From: CAYRXM01 sp964449465
GTDB lineage: Bacteria; Chloroflexota; Anaerolineae; JAFGEY01
Assembly: GCA_964449465.1 (NCBI GenBank)
Contig: CAYVBK010000001.1
Location: 140,124 to 204,123 of the forward strand
Direction: 5' to 3'
Length of the DNA stretch: 64,000 bases
A program made the translations under genes and the position numbers. A model generated the notes under the pieces. It was not told the DNA's origin, searched no databases, and saw only the letters and a list, made by a program, of their open reading frames with translations. Positions 16,762 to 26,221 of this stretch are shown one piece after another; positions within the stretch are counted from its first letter, which is position 1, and each line of letters begins with the position of its first letter.

Positions 16762-19128
16762 TCACTCGACCCACAAATGCCCCAGGGTGATCCAATCGCC
16801 CTGCACATCGCCGTTGGGCAAAACGGCCTGCACCCGCTTGCCGGTGTTAAAGCCATAAATGCCCACCACCAGCGGATATGGTCCCGGCGGCATGGTGGCC
16901 GGCAAATCGAGCAGGCGCGTATCGGTGATGCGGGTGCCGCGCCGCCAGCGCGGGAACCACAACCAGGTCGGCGCACTGCCGCTCAACGGCGTCATATCTC
17001 GCTGCGCCTGTACGTGCAGATTCATGTCGAGCAATTGCACAAACAGAGTATAATTTTCCTGAATCGGGCGCAGCGATTCCCAGTCTAACTCGACGCGCAG
17101 CGTGCAGCCCGGCCGAATGACCAACCGCTGCTCCGAGCCGGGGTGCGCCGCGATGCCATTGATCCGCGCCGCCCGCAACAGCACATCGCCGTGCAGGTTG
17201 CCCAGAGCGCGCTCCAATATTGCCGTTGAGGGACGCCAGATCGCATCTTGCACCTGGATTTCCGTCAATGGCGCTAACGTTTCGCCATTTTGCCAGAATA
17301 AATCGCGCCCCTGGTTGACCAGGCGCATGCCCACTTGCAACGGATAGACACCGGCAGTCATGTGCCATGGCACCGGCAGTTCAAACCGCTCGACCACAAT
17401 TTCGCCGGGCTGCCACCAGGGGGTATTAAAACGGCTGTCGGTGGTAAAATAAAAGGTGGTCTCACCCAACCGCGCCCAGGACAGATAATACTGCTGCGCC
17501 TCGACCCCCTCCGGCTGCGACATGCGCAAATACAGGTCGAGCAACAGCACATCGCCCGGCTGCGCTGTGGTCTGATTGAGTTGCCAGCCCATCACCTCGA
17601 TGCGCTCCTGAGCCGTCAGGTGAATCGGCTGCGCTTCGACAGGCAGTTCGTGCAGCCAGGCCGGCAAAGCCTGCCACAGCTCGCCACTGGGCATGAGCCG
17701 ATAAACCGCCGCCGCTGCAGCGCGATAACTGGTCAGGTACACCGGGCCGCGCTCAATATTTTCGGCGATGCTCTGCACAAACGTCTTGCTGGCTGGAATA
17801 TGGATCAGTTCGACATCATCGGGCGACCAGCGCCGCCCGCGCACCTGCATATCGTAATAGGCCGGGGTCATACGCTCCCATTCGACCAGCACAACGGCAT
17901 GTTGACCCTGGCCAACAAACCGTCGCTCAATCATATCCAGCCACTCATTCGCATCGTCAAAATCGCTCAAGTTCATTTTTGTCCAGTTGACGGAGGCCGT
18001 TTGCAGGGGTATAATCCCTACAAGAGCAATCATTATTCCGTTCACCCAGACGTAACGCTTGAGCTGCGACAGCCGGCCTGTCCATTCCAACAACACATCA
18101 ACACCCAAGGCGATCCAGACACCCATCACCGCCAACGGCCCCAGCAAATAGGCCATCGCGTCTTGCAGCACATTGATCGTGATCAAGACGATACACAGGA
18201 CATAGCTGCCGAGCAGCAGCGCAGAACGCCATCCTTGGCGCCATGACTGCACCAGGCCGATCACTGCCAGCAACAACGCCGGCGGAGCAAACTGTAAACT
18301 CGACAGTACGCGCACATCCCACAGCCGATATACCATGTCGCGCCAGGAGAATCCACCGATATTGACGCGCAATCCCTGTGCCGTGATCACCCGCACAAAG
18401 CCGACCCAGGTATTCATATCAGAGGGACCGGGCAAAGGTGGCACGCCGATGGCGCAGCGAATGGGATAATAGAGCAGCGCACTCAGGCCGACCAGCCCCC
18501 AGCCGAGCATGCGCAGCCAGGTCTTCCATTCCTGCCACAGACGCGGGCGCGCCATCAGAATGAACAGGCCATAGGCCGGCCAGGCAAAGATCAGCAGCGG
18601 GTGATGCGCCGGACTGGCCCCGGCAATGACGCACCAGCCAAACAGCCAGGCATCGCGGCCGGTGTGCTGCCAGCGCAGCAGGCAAAACAGGCTCAATACG
18701 GCCAGCCAGGCTGTGACAATGTGCGCGTTGGCGTGAATGGCATGCTGCCATACCCCCAGGCCGGCGGCCAGCATCAATGCACCGAGCAGCGCAGGGGCCT
18801 GTCCGCGCAGCGACGCTGCCGGTTGGCGGCTCTGCATCCGCCCGATGCCGTAGACCAGTGTGGCTATGGCCGCGCCGCACACCGCCGACAAGAGATTGAC
18901 CCGCCAGGCCGGCTCACCCCAAAAGATCAGGCGGGTAAACAGGTTGCCGATCAAGGCATACAGACCATAGCCGGGTGGGTGGCCGATGCCCCATTGCGAG
19001 GCTACAATCTGATATTCGCCTGGATCGCCTGGCACCAGCGATGGGGCCATCCGGCTGGTATAAACAGCCAGGCATAGAAAAAATAACATCAGGGCAATCC
19101 ATTTTGAAATATGTTTTTTGACGTTCAA
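16762..19128 (-). CDS. DUF2723-type membrane glycosyltransferase-like protein
   Basis: 788 residues. The N-terminus matches the DUF2723 signature: a first helix, then the acidic GDPGEYQIVAS, GIGHPPGYGLY and WRVNLLSAVCGA, followed by about ten membrane helices up to roughly residue 390. DUF2723 proteins are related to GT-C protein O-mannosyltransferases. The second half is extracytoplasmic and contains two beta-rich repeats, the last resembling the tails of the proteins at 13096 and 50228. The start is TTG 19128 after AGGAGA. Its first codons (TTG AAC GTC AA) are identical to those of the gene at 13096. Confidence 0.78.
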   Translation of the reverse strand: MNVKKHISKWIALMLFFLCLAVYTSRMAPSLVPGDPGEYQIVASQWGIGHPPGYGLYALIGNLFTRLIFWGEPAWRVNLLSAVCGAAIATLVYGIGRMQSRQPAASLRGQAPALLGALMLAAGLGVWQHAIHANAHIVTAWLAVLSLFCLLRWQHTGRDAWLFGWCVIAGASPAHHPLLIFAWPAYGLFILMARPRLWQEWKTWLRMLGWGLVGLSALLYYPIRCAIGVPPLPGPSDMNTWVGFVRVITAQGLRVNIGGFSWRDMVYRLWDVRVLSSLQFAPPALLLAVIGLVQSWRQGWRSALLLGSYVLCIVLITINVLQDAMAYLLGPLAVMGVWIALGVDVLLEWTGRLSQLKRYVWVNGIMIALVGIIPLQTASVNWTKMNLSDFDDANEWLDMIERRFVGQGQHAVVLVEWERMTPAYYDMQVRGRRWSPDDVELIHIPASKTFVQSIAENIERGPVYLTSYRAAAAAVYRLMPSGELWQALPAWLHELPVEAQPIHLTAQERIEVMGWQLNQTTAQPGDVLLLDLYLRMSQPEGVEAQQYYLSWARLGETTFYFTTDSRFNTPWWQPGEIVVERFELPVPWHMTAGVYPLQVGMRLVNQGRDLFWQNGETLAPLTEIQVQDAIWRPSTAILERALGNLHGDVLLRAARINGIAAHPGSEQRLVIRPGCTLRVELDWESLRPIQENYTLFVQLLDMNLHVQAQRDMTPLSGSAPTWLWFPRWRRGTRITDTRLLDLPATMPPGPYPLVVGIYGFNTGKRVQAVLPNGDVQGDWITLGHLWVE

Positions 19129-19173
19129 TCCGGCTCTCCTTGTTTAGCCAACAGGTCGTGACACCAGCCGCCG

Positions 19174-19202
19174 ATTATAACACGGCATCCAGGCGTTGAC
19201 AA
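19174..19202 (-). promoter_or_regulatory. Promoter of the DUF2723-type gene
   Basis: TTGTCA and TATAAT with a 17-bp spacer on the minus strand, about 46 bases upstream of TTG 19128. The -35 region overlaps a plus-strand TTGACA (19196-19201) that may serve the divergent small gene. Confidence 0.7.
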
Positions 19203-19236
19203 AACACTTGCGCTCAGTAGTTCAAGGAGCAAGACG

Positions 19237-19515
19237 ATGAAAAAAATTCAACAGCATATTGACAATCAAACCGTTCTGGACACTTTTTGGCAGCGAGCCA
19301 CCCTCGCCGCCGGCGCCGGGCAAAAAGAGGACGAGCGCGCCTGGCTGGAAGGCATTGTCGAAATAGACCGCACCAATGCACAAGCCTGGCTGCGCCTGGC
19401 CGACCTCATTCCCGATCCTCGCGAGCGGATGGACTGTTACGTTCGTGTGTTGGAAATCGAGCCGCGCAATACCGCTGCCAAAAAGGGAATCCGCGAAGCA
19501 CGGCGATTATTATAA
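19237..19515 (+). CDS. Small TPR-like protein
   Basis: 92 residues, all helical in appearance. The segment ERAWLEGIVEIDRTNAQAWL followed by LADLIPDPRERMDCYVRVLEIEP resembles one to two tetratricopeptide repeats (W-LG-Y-A-like spacing, Pro at the repeat end). No enzymatic motif, signal peptide or membrane helix is seen. A protein-interaction adaptor is the best guess. ATG 19237 follows CAAGGAGCAAG. Confidence 0.7.
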   Translation: MKKIQQHIDNQTVLDTFWQRATLAAGAGQKEDERAWLEGIVEIDRTNAQAWLRLADLIPDPRERMDCYVRVLEIEPRNTAAKKGIREARRLL

Positions 19516-19522
19516 TCGGCGG

Positions 19523-19552
19523 TTGTTGTAACCGGACATTTTGTGCTATAAT
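19523..19552 (+). promoter_or_regulatory. Promoter of the PT-linker surface protein
   Basis: TTGTTG, 18-bp spacer and a perfect TATAAT at 19547-19552, about 68 bases before ATG 19620. Confidence 0.55.
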
Positions 19553-19619
19553 AGCCGCCAGGCTCGCGTCGTCGCTCGAAACCGAGTTTACGATATTCAA
19601 GAGCCGATAAAGGTATTTT

Positions 19620-21470
19620 ATGATTAAAAAAATTTCATCAGGCGTATGGGTCGGTATGATCTTTGCCGTCCTCATCCTGGCGACATGGCTCAATCAAATA
19701 CAGGCCCAGGCGCGGCAGCTCACGCAAGAGGTGCATTTACAGTCGGCCGGTCCGATGATGTACCGCCCGCCGGCCCAGCCGCCCTGCATGGACCTGCAAA
19801 TTCAAAGCATCTTTCTCCAACCCAACCCGCCTCTTTCAGAGCAGCCCTATAATGTCGGTGTAACCATTTTGAATGCCGGCACCACCACCAGCACCCAAAA
19901 AAGCCTGGTGCACCTCTACCTGGATCGGCTGGCCGTAGACCCGCCCAATTATCAAATGATTGCCAACACCGACAACCTGGCGCCCGGGCAAACAACCGAT
20001 GTCTTTTTGACCGTCAACGCAGCCGATTCCACCATCGGCTATCACTGGCTGACCATCCGCATTGATGCGACCAACTGGATCAACGAAGATTGCAGCGGCG
20101 GCGAGGGCAACAATGACGGCACAGCCAATTATGAGATCATCTCGGGCGTGCCGACACCCACCCCTACCGTCCCGCCCACGCCTACCACACCGCCGACGGC
20201 TACCCCATTCCCCAAGCCCCAAATCTATTTTTTCACTCCCGAAACGGCCACCGTCGTGCTGGGCAGTTCGGTCACACTACACTGGCAGGTACACGGGCAG
20301 GCTGTCAGTGTCTATCTCGATGGCGAACTGGTATCTATGGAAGACACCCGCATCATCTGGCCCACCATCAACCGTGTCTTCACGTTACGGGCAGAAAATC
20401 CGGGCGGCTATGTGGAAAAAACCAGTAATATCATTGTCGTGCCACCTTCGCCCACACCCACCGTCACACCCACTTCTTGTCCGCTGGCCGTGATCCACGA
20501 CTTTAGCGCGTCCAAAACCTCGATTGTGCTGGGCGAAGAAGTCATCCTCACCTGGAGCCTGTCGGGAGCCACCGAGGCCTATCTGGACGGCAATGGCGTA
20601 GTCGGCGTCGGTCAGCTCAAGGTCAAACCCATCGAAACCACCACCTATCGGCTGGTGGCACACAACCGCTGTGGCGATGCCGAGAAAACGGTCACTATTA
20701 TCGTGCGATATGGCTCACCCACACCCACCCATACACCCACATATACACCGACGCCCACCCGCACGCCGACACCGATCACTTCGCCGACGGCCACGCCCAC
20801 GCCCAACCGTCTGCCCACGCTGACGCCGACGACCACGGCCACCGCCACGGCTACCAGCAGCAGCCCGCTGCCCACGCCCACGGCCACGCCGACCCAAGTC
20901 GTGACGGCTGTCGTCTCGCCCACGTTGACTCTGGAGCCGACCGAGACGCCAACGACCATACCCACCGAGACACCGCTGCCCACACCGACCGAGACGCCGC
21001 CCACGCCATCGCCCACCGCCACATGGTCGGTCAACTCACCGCTGCCTTCCGAAATGACAGCAACGCCGGCTATCGAAGCGCCAACAGCCACGCCCGTATG
21101 GAGCGAAACGCCAACGCCGGCGGTTCCGCTGAATCAAGTCACGCCCACCCCCATCCCGCCGATCAGCACCGTGCGCATGTACATCTGCCCACTGGCCGTC
21201 TTGATCCTGTTCGCCATCGGCGTGCTGACGCTATCTTTTGTGCTGCCGCGCATTCGCAGCCAGCGCGAGGCCATGCCGCCGTTTGGCGCAACGCAAGACG
21301 CCCCCTTTACGCCAGACGACGCCATTTTGGAAGGTGTATTAGAGCCAGGCCCGTCTGCCCCCCCTCCCGACCGGGTGACGCGCTTTACGGTCGTCTCGGA
21401 TGAACCGACCGAATCCCAATTCTACAAAGCTCCAACCCCAACCGATGGCCCGCCATCCGACCGGGATTGA
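19620..21470 (+). CDS. Surface protein with CARDB/Ig-like domains and PT-rich stalk
   Basis: 616 residues. A signal-peptide-like helix (about 8-30) is followed by a CARDB-like adhesion domain (about 55-175: DLQIQSIFLQPNPP, NVGVTILNAG). Two Ig-like repeats follow, each beginning ITFFT-like YFFTPETATVVLGSSVTLHW and IHDFSASKTSIVLGEEVILTW. A long Thr/Pro linker (about 370-510) leads to a single membrane helix near residue 520 and a cytoplasmic Pro-rich tail. It is probably a membrane-anchored cell-surface or scaffold protein. The PT linker is a low-complexity coding tract. Confidence 0.78.
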   Translation: MIKKISSGVWVGMIFAVLILATWLNQIQAQARQLTQEVHLQSAGPMMYRPPAQPPCMDLQIQSIFLQPNPPLSEQPYNVGVTILNAGTTTSTQKSLVHLYLDRLAVDPPNYQMIANTDNLAPGQTTDVFLTVNAADSTIGYHWLTIRIDATNWINEDCSGGEGNNDGTANYEIISGVPTPTPTVPPTPTTPPTATPFPKPQIYFFTPETATVVLGSSVTLHWQVHGQAVSVYLDGELVSMEDTRIIWPTINRVFTLRAENPGGYVEKTSNIIVVPPSPTPTVTPTSCPLAVIHDFSASKTSIVLGEEVILTWSLSGATEAYLDGNGVVGVGQLKVKPIETTTYRLVAHNRCGDAEKTVTIIVRYGSPTPTHTPTYTPTPTRTPTPITSPTATPTPNRLPTLTPTTTATATATSSSPLPTPTATPTQVVTAVVSPTLTLEPTETPTTIPTETPLPTPTETPPTPSPTATWSVNSPLPSEMTATPAIEAPTATPVWSETPTPAVPLNQVTPTPIPPISTVRMYICPLAVLILFAIGVLTLSFVLPRIRSQREAMPPFGATQDAPFTPDDAILEGVLEPGPSAPPPDRVTRFTVVSDEPTESQFYKAPTPTDGPPSDRD

Positions 21471-21502
21471 GTCCATGAACCACACGGAGCGCGGTTAATC
21501 GC

Positions 21503-22792
21503 ATGCAAACCTGCTTTGTCTGGACCATCGGCTGCCAGATGAATATGGCCGACTCGTGGCGGCTGGAAGAAGAACTGCGCCGCCTGGGCTTGCGCTCCAC
21601 AGCGCAAGCCGAGCAGGCCGACTTGATCGTCCTCAACACCTGTGTGGTGCGCCAGCATGCCCAAGACAAATGCGCCGGTCGCATTTCGTCGCTCAAACAC
21701 TGGAAACAAAATCACCCGCAAGGATTTCTGGTCGTGATGGGCTGCCTGGTTGACGATACAGCCTCACTGCGCGCCGCCTATCCCCATGTAGACCTGTTTA
21801 TCAAGCCATCGGCCTATATCGAGCTGGTTCATTATCTGGTCGAGCACGACCTGGCACCCTGCGCACCGGCCGCACTCCCACCAGAAATACCGCCGGTGTC
21901 TGTCCATGTGCCGATCAACTATGGCTGCGATCACCACTGCACCTACTGCATCGTTCGTTTACGTCGAGGAGCAGAGCGCAGCCGACCGGCCAACGAAATT
22001 GTGTCCGAAATCGCGGCATTGGTGCAACGGGGCGTGCGCGAAGTAACCCTGTTGGGGCAAAATGTGGATTCTTACGGACATGACCTGCCCGGTGAACCGC
22101 CACCCACCCTGGCCGACCTGCTCCGCGCCGTACACGACATTCCCGACCTGAGCCGCATTCGCTTTCTCACCTCGCACCCTGCCGACATGTGCCCTGAGGT
22201 CATTCGTGCGGTGGCCGAACTGCCGCGCGTCTGCCCACACTGGGAATTGCCCATTCAAGCCGGCGACGATCAGGTGCTAAAGCGGATGGGACGCGGCTAT
22301 ACGGTGACGCAGTATCGCGAACTGGTCACACACATCCGCCAACAATTCCCACCCGATCCGCTGAACCGGTGCAGCCTGGCCACCGATGTGATTGTCGGCT
22401 TTCCCGGCGAGAGCCTGGAACAGTACGAGGCCACCTACCGCCTGCTGGAAGAATTGCGCTTTGACGCCGTACATGTGGCCGCCTATTCCGAGCGACCCGG
22501 CACGCCGGCGGCCCTCCTGACCGATGATGTGCCACAAGAGGAAAAAGAGCGTCGTCGGCAGGCCATTGACGCCCTGCAAAATCGTCTTGTCGGCGAGATC
22601 AATGCCGAATTGATGGGTCAAACGGTAGAGATTTTGGTAGAAGAGCGGCGCAAAGGTCGCTGGCAGGGGCGCACCCGCACCAACAAGCTGGTCTTTTTCG
22701 AGGATACACGCCGCAACTGGCGCGGCCAATTGGTGCAGGTACGCATCACCTGGAGCGGCCCCTGGTCGCTGATCGGCGAGGTCATTTCATAG
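21503..22792 (+). CDS. miaB: tRNA 2-methylthio-N6-isopentenyladenosine synthase MiaB
   Basis: Radical SAM methylthiotransferase acting on i6A37 of tRNA, 429 residues. The N-terminal UPF0004 cluster cysteines C11, C47 and C81 and the radical SAM triad C142-x3-C146-x2-C149 (GCDHHCTYC) are all present. LLGQNVDSYG and the C-terminal TRAM domain (LMGQTVEILVE onward) fit MiaB better than RimO or MtaB. The start ATG 21503 lies in a short gap after the surface protein with only a weak ribosome site (GAGCGCGG). Confidence 0.93.
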   Translation: MQTCFVWTIGCQMNMADSWRLEEELRRLGLRSTAQAEQADLIVLNTCVVRQHAQDKCAGRISSLKHWKQNHPQGFLVVMGCLVDDTASLRAAYPHVDLFIKPSAYIELVHYLVEHDLAPCAPAALPPEIPPVSVHVPINYGCDHHCTYCIVRLRRGAERSRPANEIVSEIAALVQRGVREVTLLGQNVDSYGHDLPGEPPPTLADLLRAVHDIPDLSRIRFLTSHPADMCPEVIRAVAELPRVCPHWELPIQAGDDQVLKRMGRGYTVTQYRELVTHIRQQFPPDPLNRCSLATDVIVGFPGESLEQYEATYRLLEELRFDAVHVAAYSERPGTPAALLTDDVPQEEKERRRQAIDALQNRLVGEINAELMGQTVEILVEERRKGRWQGRTRTNKLVFFEDTRRNWRGQLVQVRITWSGPWSLIGEVIS

Positions 22793-22802
22793 CCGGGGTC
22801 AT

Positions 22803-24449
22803 TTACGGCGACGGCTGGACACCCTCTACCCACTCGGCCCATAGCGACTCGACCGCCTGTGGGTTGAGCGGGTGCAATATGTCATACAGGGTTTGAGGCG
22901 TGGCAATGCCATAGACATTCTCTCGCGCATACTGCCGCAACGCGGAAAAAAATGCCTCATCCCCCAATGCACGATGCAACTGTTCGATAAACATCGCGCC
23001 ATGAGCATACGTAATGGCATAATAGTCCTTGCGATCTGCAAAGACCGTGGTCGGCTGACCGATATGCACACCGTCGGGGCGGTCGGCATACTGGGCAAAG
23101 CGATCATAGATAATGGCCTGAATGTAGGCCTCGGCCGAAGCGTCATCCCACAGCCTGCGATAATAGAGCATAGTGGTATACTGCGCCAACGCCTCATCCA
23201 GCCACGGGTCGGCCACCGGATCGTTGCCCACCAGGTCATACCACCACAGATGCGACATCTCGTGCGCCACAAACCACTCGCCGCAGGCCGGCTCGTCGCT
23301 GCGGTACAACATATCGCCGATGAGAAGCACCCCCGGCCACTCCATGCCCTGGTATTTGTAATCGGCCTCGACCACATCCAACTCGGCCAGATAAACAGGA
23401 CCAAACAGTTCGCTGTAGAGCTTGAGCGCCGCCTCGGCCGACTCGAGATGCCACCGGGCGCAGCGATCATCGCCTGGCAGATAATACGAGTGAATCGTCG
23501 TCCCGCCGACCTGCGCCGTCAACGCCCGATAATGGGTCGAAGCGGCCAGGTAAAATGTGCGTGTTGGCCCGCTGACATATCTCGATATGCGCCAGCCATC
23601 CTCAAGTACCTCTTTTTCAGCCAAAACCCCGGTTGCCGCCACCACCAGAGATTGCGGCGTCGTGATCTGGACGGTGTAAAACGCGCTGTCGGCAAACATC
23701 GCCTCGCCGATCACGTCCTGCGCATAGTCCAGGTGCCAGCCCAACGGCGTCAGCACGGCCAGCATAGGATACCATCCACCCAACGAAAGCATCTCTTTGC
23801 TGTAAACCATCTCGCGCAGGTCACTGCGCTCCAACTGTGGAATTTGCAGGTAAAAGGCCATCTCGATGGTCGCCTGCCGCCCCGGCTCTAGCGGCACATC
23901 CAACAGCACACGCAGCGCCCGCCGCTCTTTTTGATAATCCACCACCGCCGGCTGCCCGTTGACAGCCACCGACTCGATGTCCATACTGCCGCCAAAACGC
24001 GGGGCGTTGGCATAGAGGTTGAAATAAATCTCGTTCAGGGTGACGGTATAGCGATTGGTAAAAGCCACCTGCTGCCGCCCCTGCAAAGTCAAAGCATCCA
24101 TGTCCAGCGTGGCCTGAATGTCATAACCGGGCAGGTCGGTCAACCGCTCCAACATGGACTGCCCGGCCTGATTCATCGCCGCCTTCTGTCCTTCCGTCAC
24201 CAACGGCAGGCGGGTGGGTGTTGCCGTGGGCGTAGATGTGGGCATAGGCAGCGGGCTGCTGGTGGGTGTGGGCGTCAGGGTCGGTAGTGCGGTGAGCGTC
24301 GGGGGGGGCGTTAGGGTCAATATAGCTGTAGCGGTGGGCGGCCAGACGGTAGCTGTAGCTGTCAGGGTCGGAGTGGATGTGACCGATACGGTGGGATGGG
24401 CGCAGCCAGACAGCAAAACAATACAAAGTAACAATTTAAGAGCTTTCAA
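22803..24449 (-). CDS. M1-like gluzincin metallopeptidase lipoprotein
   Basis: About 548 residues. A lipoprotein signal peptide (LLLCIVLLSGC) is followed by a Thr/Pro spacer, an M1-type beta N-domain and a gluzincin catalytic domain. H396-E397-x2-H400 followed 18 residues later by E419 (DEALAQY) form the zinc site. It is probably an outer-face aminopeptidase-like enzyme. TTG 24449 is chosen because it follows GGAAGGATGG and sits right before the signal peptide; an earlier ATG lacks a ribosome site and would bury the signal. It converges on miaB, whose 3' end is 10 bases away. Confidence 0.85.
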   Translation of the reverse strand: MKALKLLLCIVLLSGCAHPTVSVTSTPTLTATATVWPPTATAILTLTPPPTLTALPTLTPTPTSSPLPMPTSTPTATPTRLPLVTEGQKAAMNQAGQSMLERLTDLPGYDIQATLDMDALTLQGRQQVAFTNRYTVTLNEIYFNLYANAPRFGGSMDIESVAVNGQPAVVDYQKERRALRVLLDVPLEPGRQATIEMAFYLQIPQLERSDLREMVYSKEMLSLGGWYPMLAVLTPLGWHLDYAQDVIGEAMFADSAFYTVQITTPQSLVVAATGVLAEKEVLEDGWRISRYVSGPTRTFYLAASTHYRALTAQVGGTTIHSYYLPGDDRCARWHLESAEAALKLYSELFGPVYLAELDVVEADYKYQGMEWPGVLLIGDMLYRSDEPACGEWFVAHEMSHLWWYDLVGNDPVADPWLDEALAQYTTMLYYRRLWDDASAEAYIQAIIYDRFAQYADRPDGVHIGQPTTVFADRKDYYAITYAHGAMFIEQLHRALGDEAFFSALRQYARENVYGIATPQTLYDILHPLNPQAVESLWAEWVEGVQPSP

Positions 24450-24477
24450 GTTAAATCCATCCTTCCCAAAACAGGTT

Positions 24478-24506
24478 TTGGCGCACCGGCGTGGGTGTGA
24501 TATAAT
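24478..24506 (+). promoter_or_regulatory. Promoter of the DUF2085 gene
   Basis: TTGGCG, a 17-bp spacer and a perfect TATAAT at 24501-24506, about 50 bases before ATG 24556. Confidence 0.7.
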
Positions 24507-24513
24507 CAGCGAT

Positions 24514-24541
24514 ATTATATCCGATTCCCATTCCAATCCAA
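24514..24541 (-). promoter_or_regulatory. Promoter of the lipoprotein peptidase gene
   Basis: On the minus strand TTGGAT, a 16-bp spacer and TATAAT. It lies just 8 bp from the plus-strand -10 box, so the two back-to-back promoters could interfere. Confidence 0.6.
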
Positions 24542-24555
24542 GTCCAGCGATTTTT

Positions 24556-25383
24556 ATGATCCCCAACACCTGGAAATCCTGTTTGTCTACCCTGATCGGT
24601 CAGCGAGCCTGGAAGCGGCTGGCGCTGGGCGCATCGCTATCCATTTTGATCATCTATGTCCTTGTCCCGCCCCTGGCCCCGCTGGACAAGGCCCGGTTGA
24701 TCGGATATTCCATCTGTCATCAGATTCCCGAACGCTCCTTTCACATTCACGAACATCAACTCCCCCTCTGCGCCCGCTGCACCGGCACCTATCTGGGCAT
24801 AGCTATTGGATTTTTGACCCTGGCCCTGCGGCGGCGCTGGCGGGCCGGGCATATGCTGTCGGCGGGCATGCTGGTAATCATGGTGATCATGATCGGCATC
24901 ATGGGCATAGACGGCGTCAATTCCTACATCGCCTTGCTGCGTGGACAGCCCTTGTTTTACGAGCCGCAAAACTGGCTGCGCGCCATCACCGGCAGTTTGA
25001 ACGGCCTGGCGCTGAGCATGATCGTCTGGCCGGTGTTCAACATGACTCTGTGGAAGACGCCGCAGCCCGTCCGCCCGCTGGAAACGGCATGGGAACTCGT
25101 GTTGATGCTGGCGGTAAACGGCCTGGTCGTCGCCATCACCCTCACCGGCGCCGACTGGTTGCTCTACCCGCTGTCGCTGATCAGTGTGGGCGGCGTTCTG
25201 TGGATGCTGACCCTGGTCAACACCATGATTTTGTTGATCTTGTTTCAACAAGACAGCCGCGCCGAAACCCGGCGGCAGGCTGTCCTGCCTTTGCTGGGCG
25301 GACTGGTGATCAGTCTGCTAGAGTTGACTGCAATGGGCGTTTTTCGATACGCCCTGACCGGAACATTAAGCTGGCCGATCTAG
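24556..25383 (+). CDS. DUF2085 membrane protein
   Basis: 275 residues, about seven membrane helices. The signature is a loop with ICHQIPERSFHIHEHQ followed by LPLCARCTGTYLG (about residues 55-85), the Cys/His pattern of DUF2085 that may bind metal. Function is unknown. ATG 24556 is the first start downstream of the promoter; an open frame extends farther upstream through the divergent gene but is antisense to it. Confidence 0.8.
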   Translation: MIPNTWKSCLSTLIGQRAWKRLALGASLSILIIYVLVPPLAPLDKARLIGYSICHQIPERSFHIHEHQLPLCARCTGTYLGIAIGFLTLALRRRWRAGHMLSAGMLVIMVIMIGIMGIDGVNSYIALLRGQPLFYEPQNWLRAITGSLNGLALSMIVWPVFNMTLWKTPQPVRPLETAWELVLMLAVNGLVVAITLTGADWLLYPLSLISVGGVLWMLTLVNTMILLILFQQDSRAETRRQAVLPLLGGLVISLLELTAMGVFRYALTGTLSWPI

Positions 25384-25487
25384 GACCGGCAGGTGTGGAA
25401 ACCTGTCCAATATAACCTGCGTATCTTGATGAGGACGCTCTCCCAGGCTGGTGGAAACTGGGTTCGCTTTTCAAAAGGAGGTCAACC

Positions 25488-26147
25488 ATGGACATTGGCA
25501 GATCGTTTATGTATGTGACCGAGGATCAGGAATGGTGGAAAAAGGTGCTGATCGGTGGACTGCTGTCTATGATTCCCATCATCGGGCCGTTTTATGTGAT
25601 GGGGTATATTCTGGAGCAGACGGCCAACGTGATTGCTCAACGCGAAACCCCGCTGCCCAACGTACTGGACAATTTCGGCGGCAGGCTGGTCAAAGGGCTG
25701 ATGCTGGCCGTCGTCATGTTCATCTATTTCTTGCCGCTGATCATCATCGGGACATGCTCTGGCGCCAGCAGCTTTATCCCGGCGATCATTCAAGATGAAG
25801 ATGTGGCCATGCCGGTCATGATCGCCTGGTCAAGCTGCTTTGGCTGCCTCTCGCTGATTTTTGGCATCGCCATCGGGCTGATGATGCCCTTTGTGTGGGG
25901 AATCTATGCCGAAACGGGCAGTTTTGGCGCAGCATTGCAGATAGGCAAGGTTTTTGGCATGCTCAAGAGCCAGATCGGCCCGGCGTTTCTGGTCTTGCTG
26001 ATCAATGGGCTGGCGACATTTCTGGCCTCGCTGGTCGGCTCGATCCTCTGCGGCATTGGTCTGATCTTTGCCGCGTTCTATGCCCAACTCATCGCCGCTT
26101 TTCTTTTTGGCACCGTCTATCGCCAGGCCAAATACGCCACACTGTAA
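25488..26147 (+). CDS. DUF4013 membrane protein
   Basis: 219 residues. The N-terminus fits DUF4013: an initial FMYVTEDQEWWKKVLIGGLL segment, then PIIGPFYVMGYILE, followed by four to five hydrophobic helices. The family is common in Chloroflexota and archaea and is uncharacterised. AAAAGGAGG at seven bases precedes ATG 25488. The 104-bp gap before it shows no further gene. Confidence 0.8.
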   Translation: MDIGRSFMYVTEDQEWWKKVLIGGLLSMIPIIGPFYVMGYILEQTANVIAQRETPLPNVLDNFGGRLVKGLMLAVVMFIYFLPLIIIGTCSGASSFIPAIIQDEDVAMPVMIAWSSCFGCLSLIFGIAIGLMMPFVWGIYAETGSFGAALQIGKVFGMLKSQIGPAFLVLLINGLATFLASLVGSILCGIGLIFAAFYAQLIAAFLFGTVYRQAKYATL

Positions 26148-26221
26148 CCATCCCATCAACCAGCTTCCACCAGCCGGGTTGGCGTCTGCTACAAGGCGAG
26201 TGCTATTGAAAGGATGGGTAC

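Noticed and set aside
20700..21060. Repetitive CACCCACAC/ACGCCGAC-rich tract that could suggest a CRISPR or satellite
   Set aside because: It is in frame with the Thr/Pro stalk of the surface protein; unit length and spacers are irregular.
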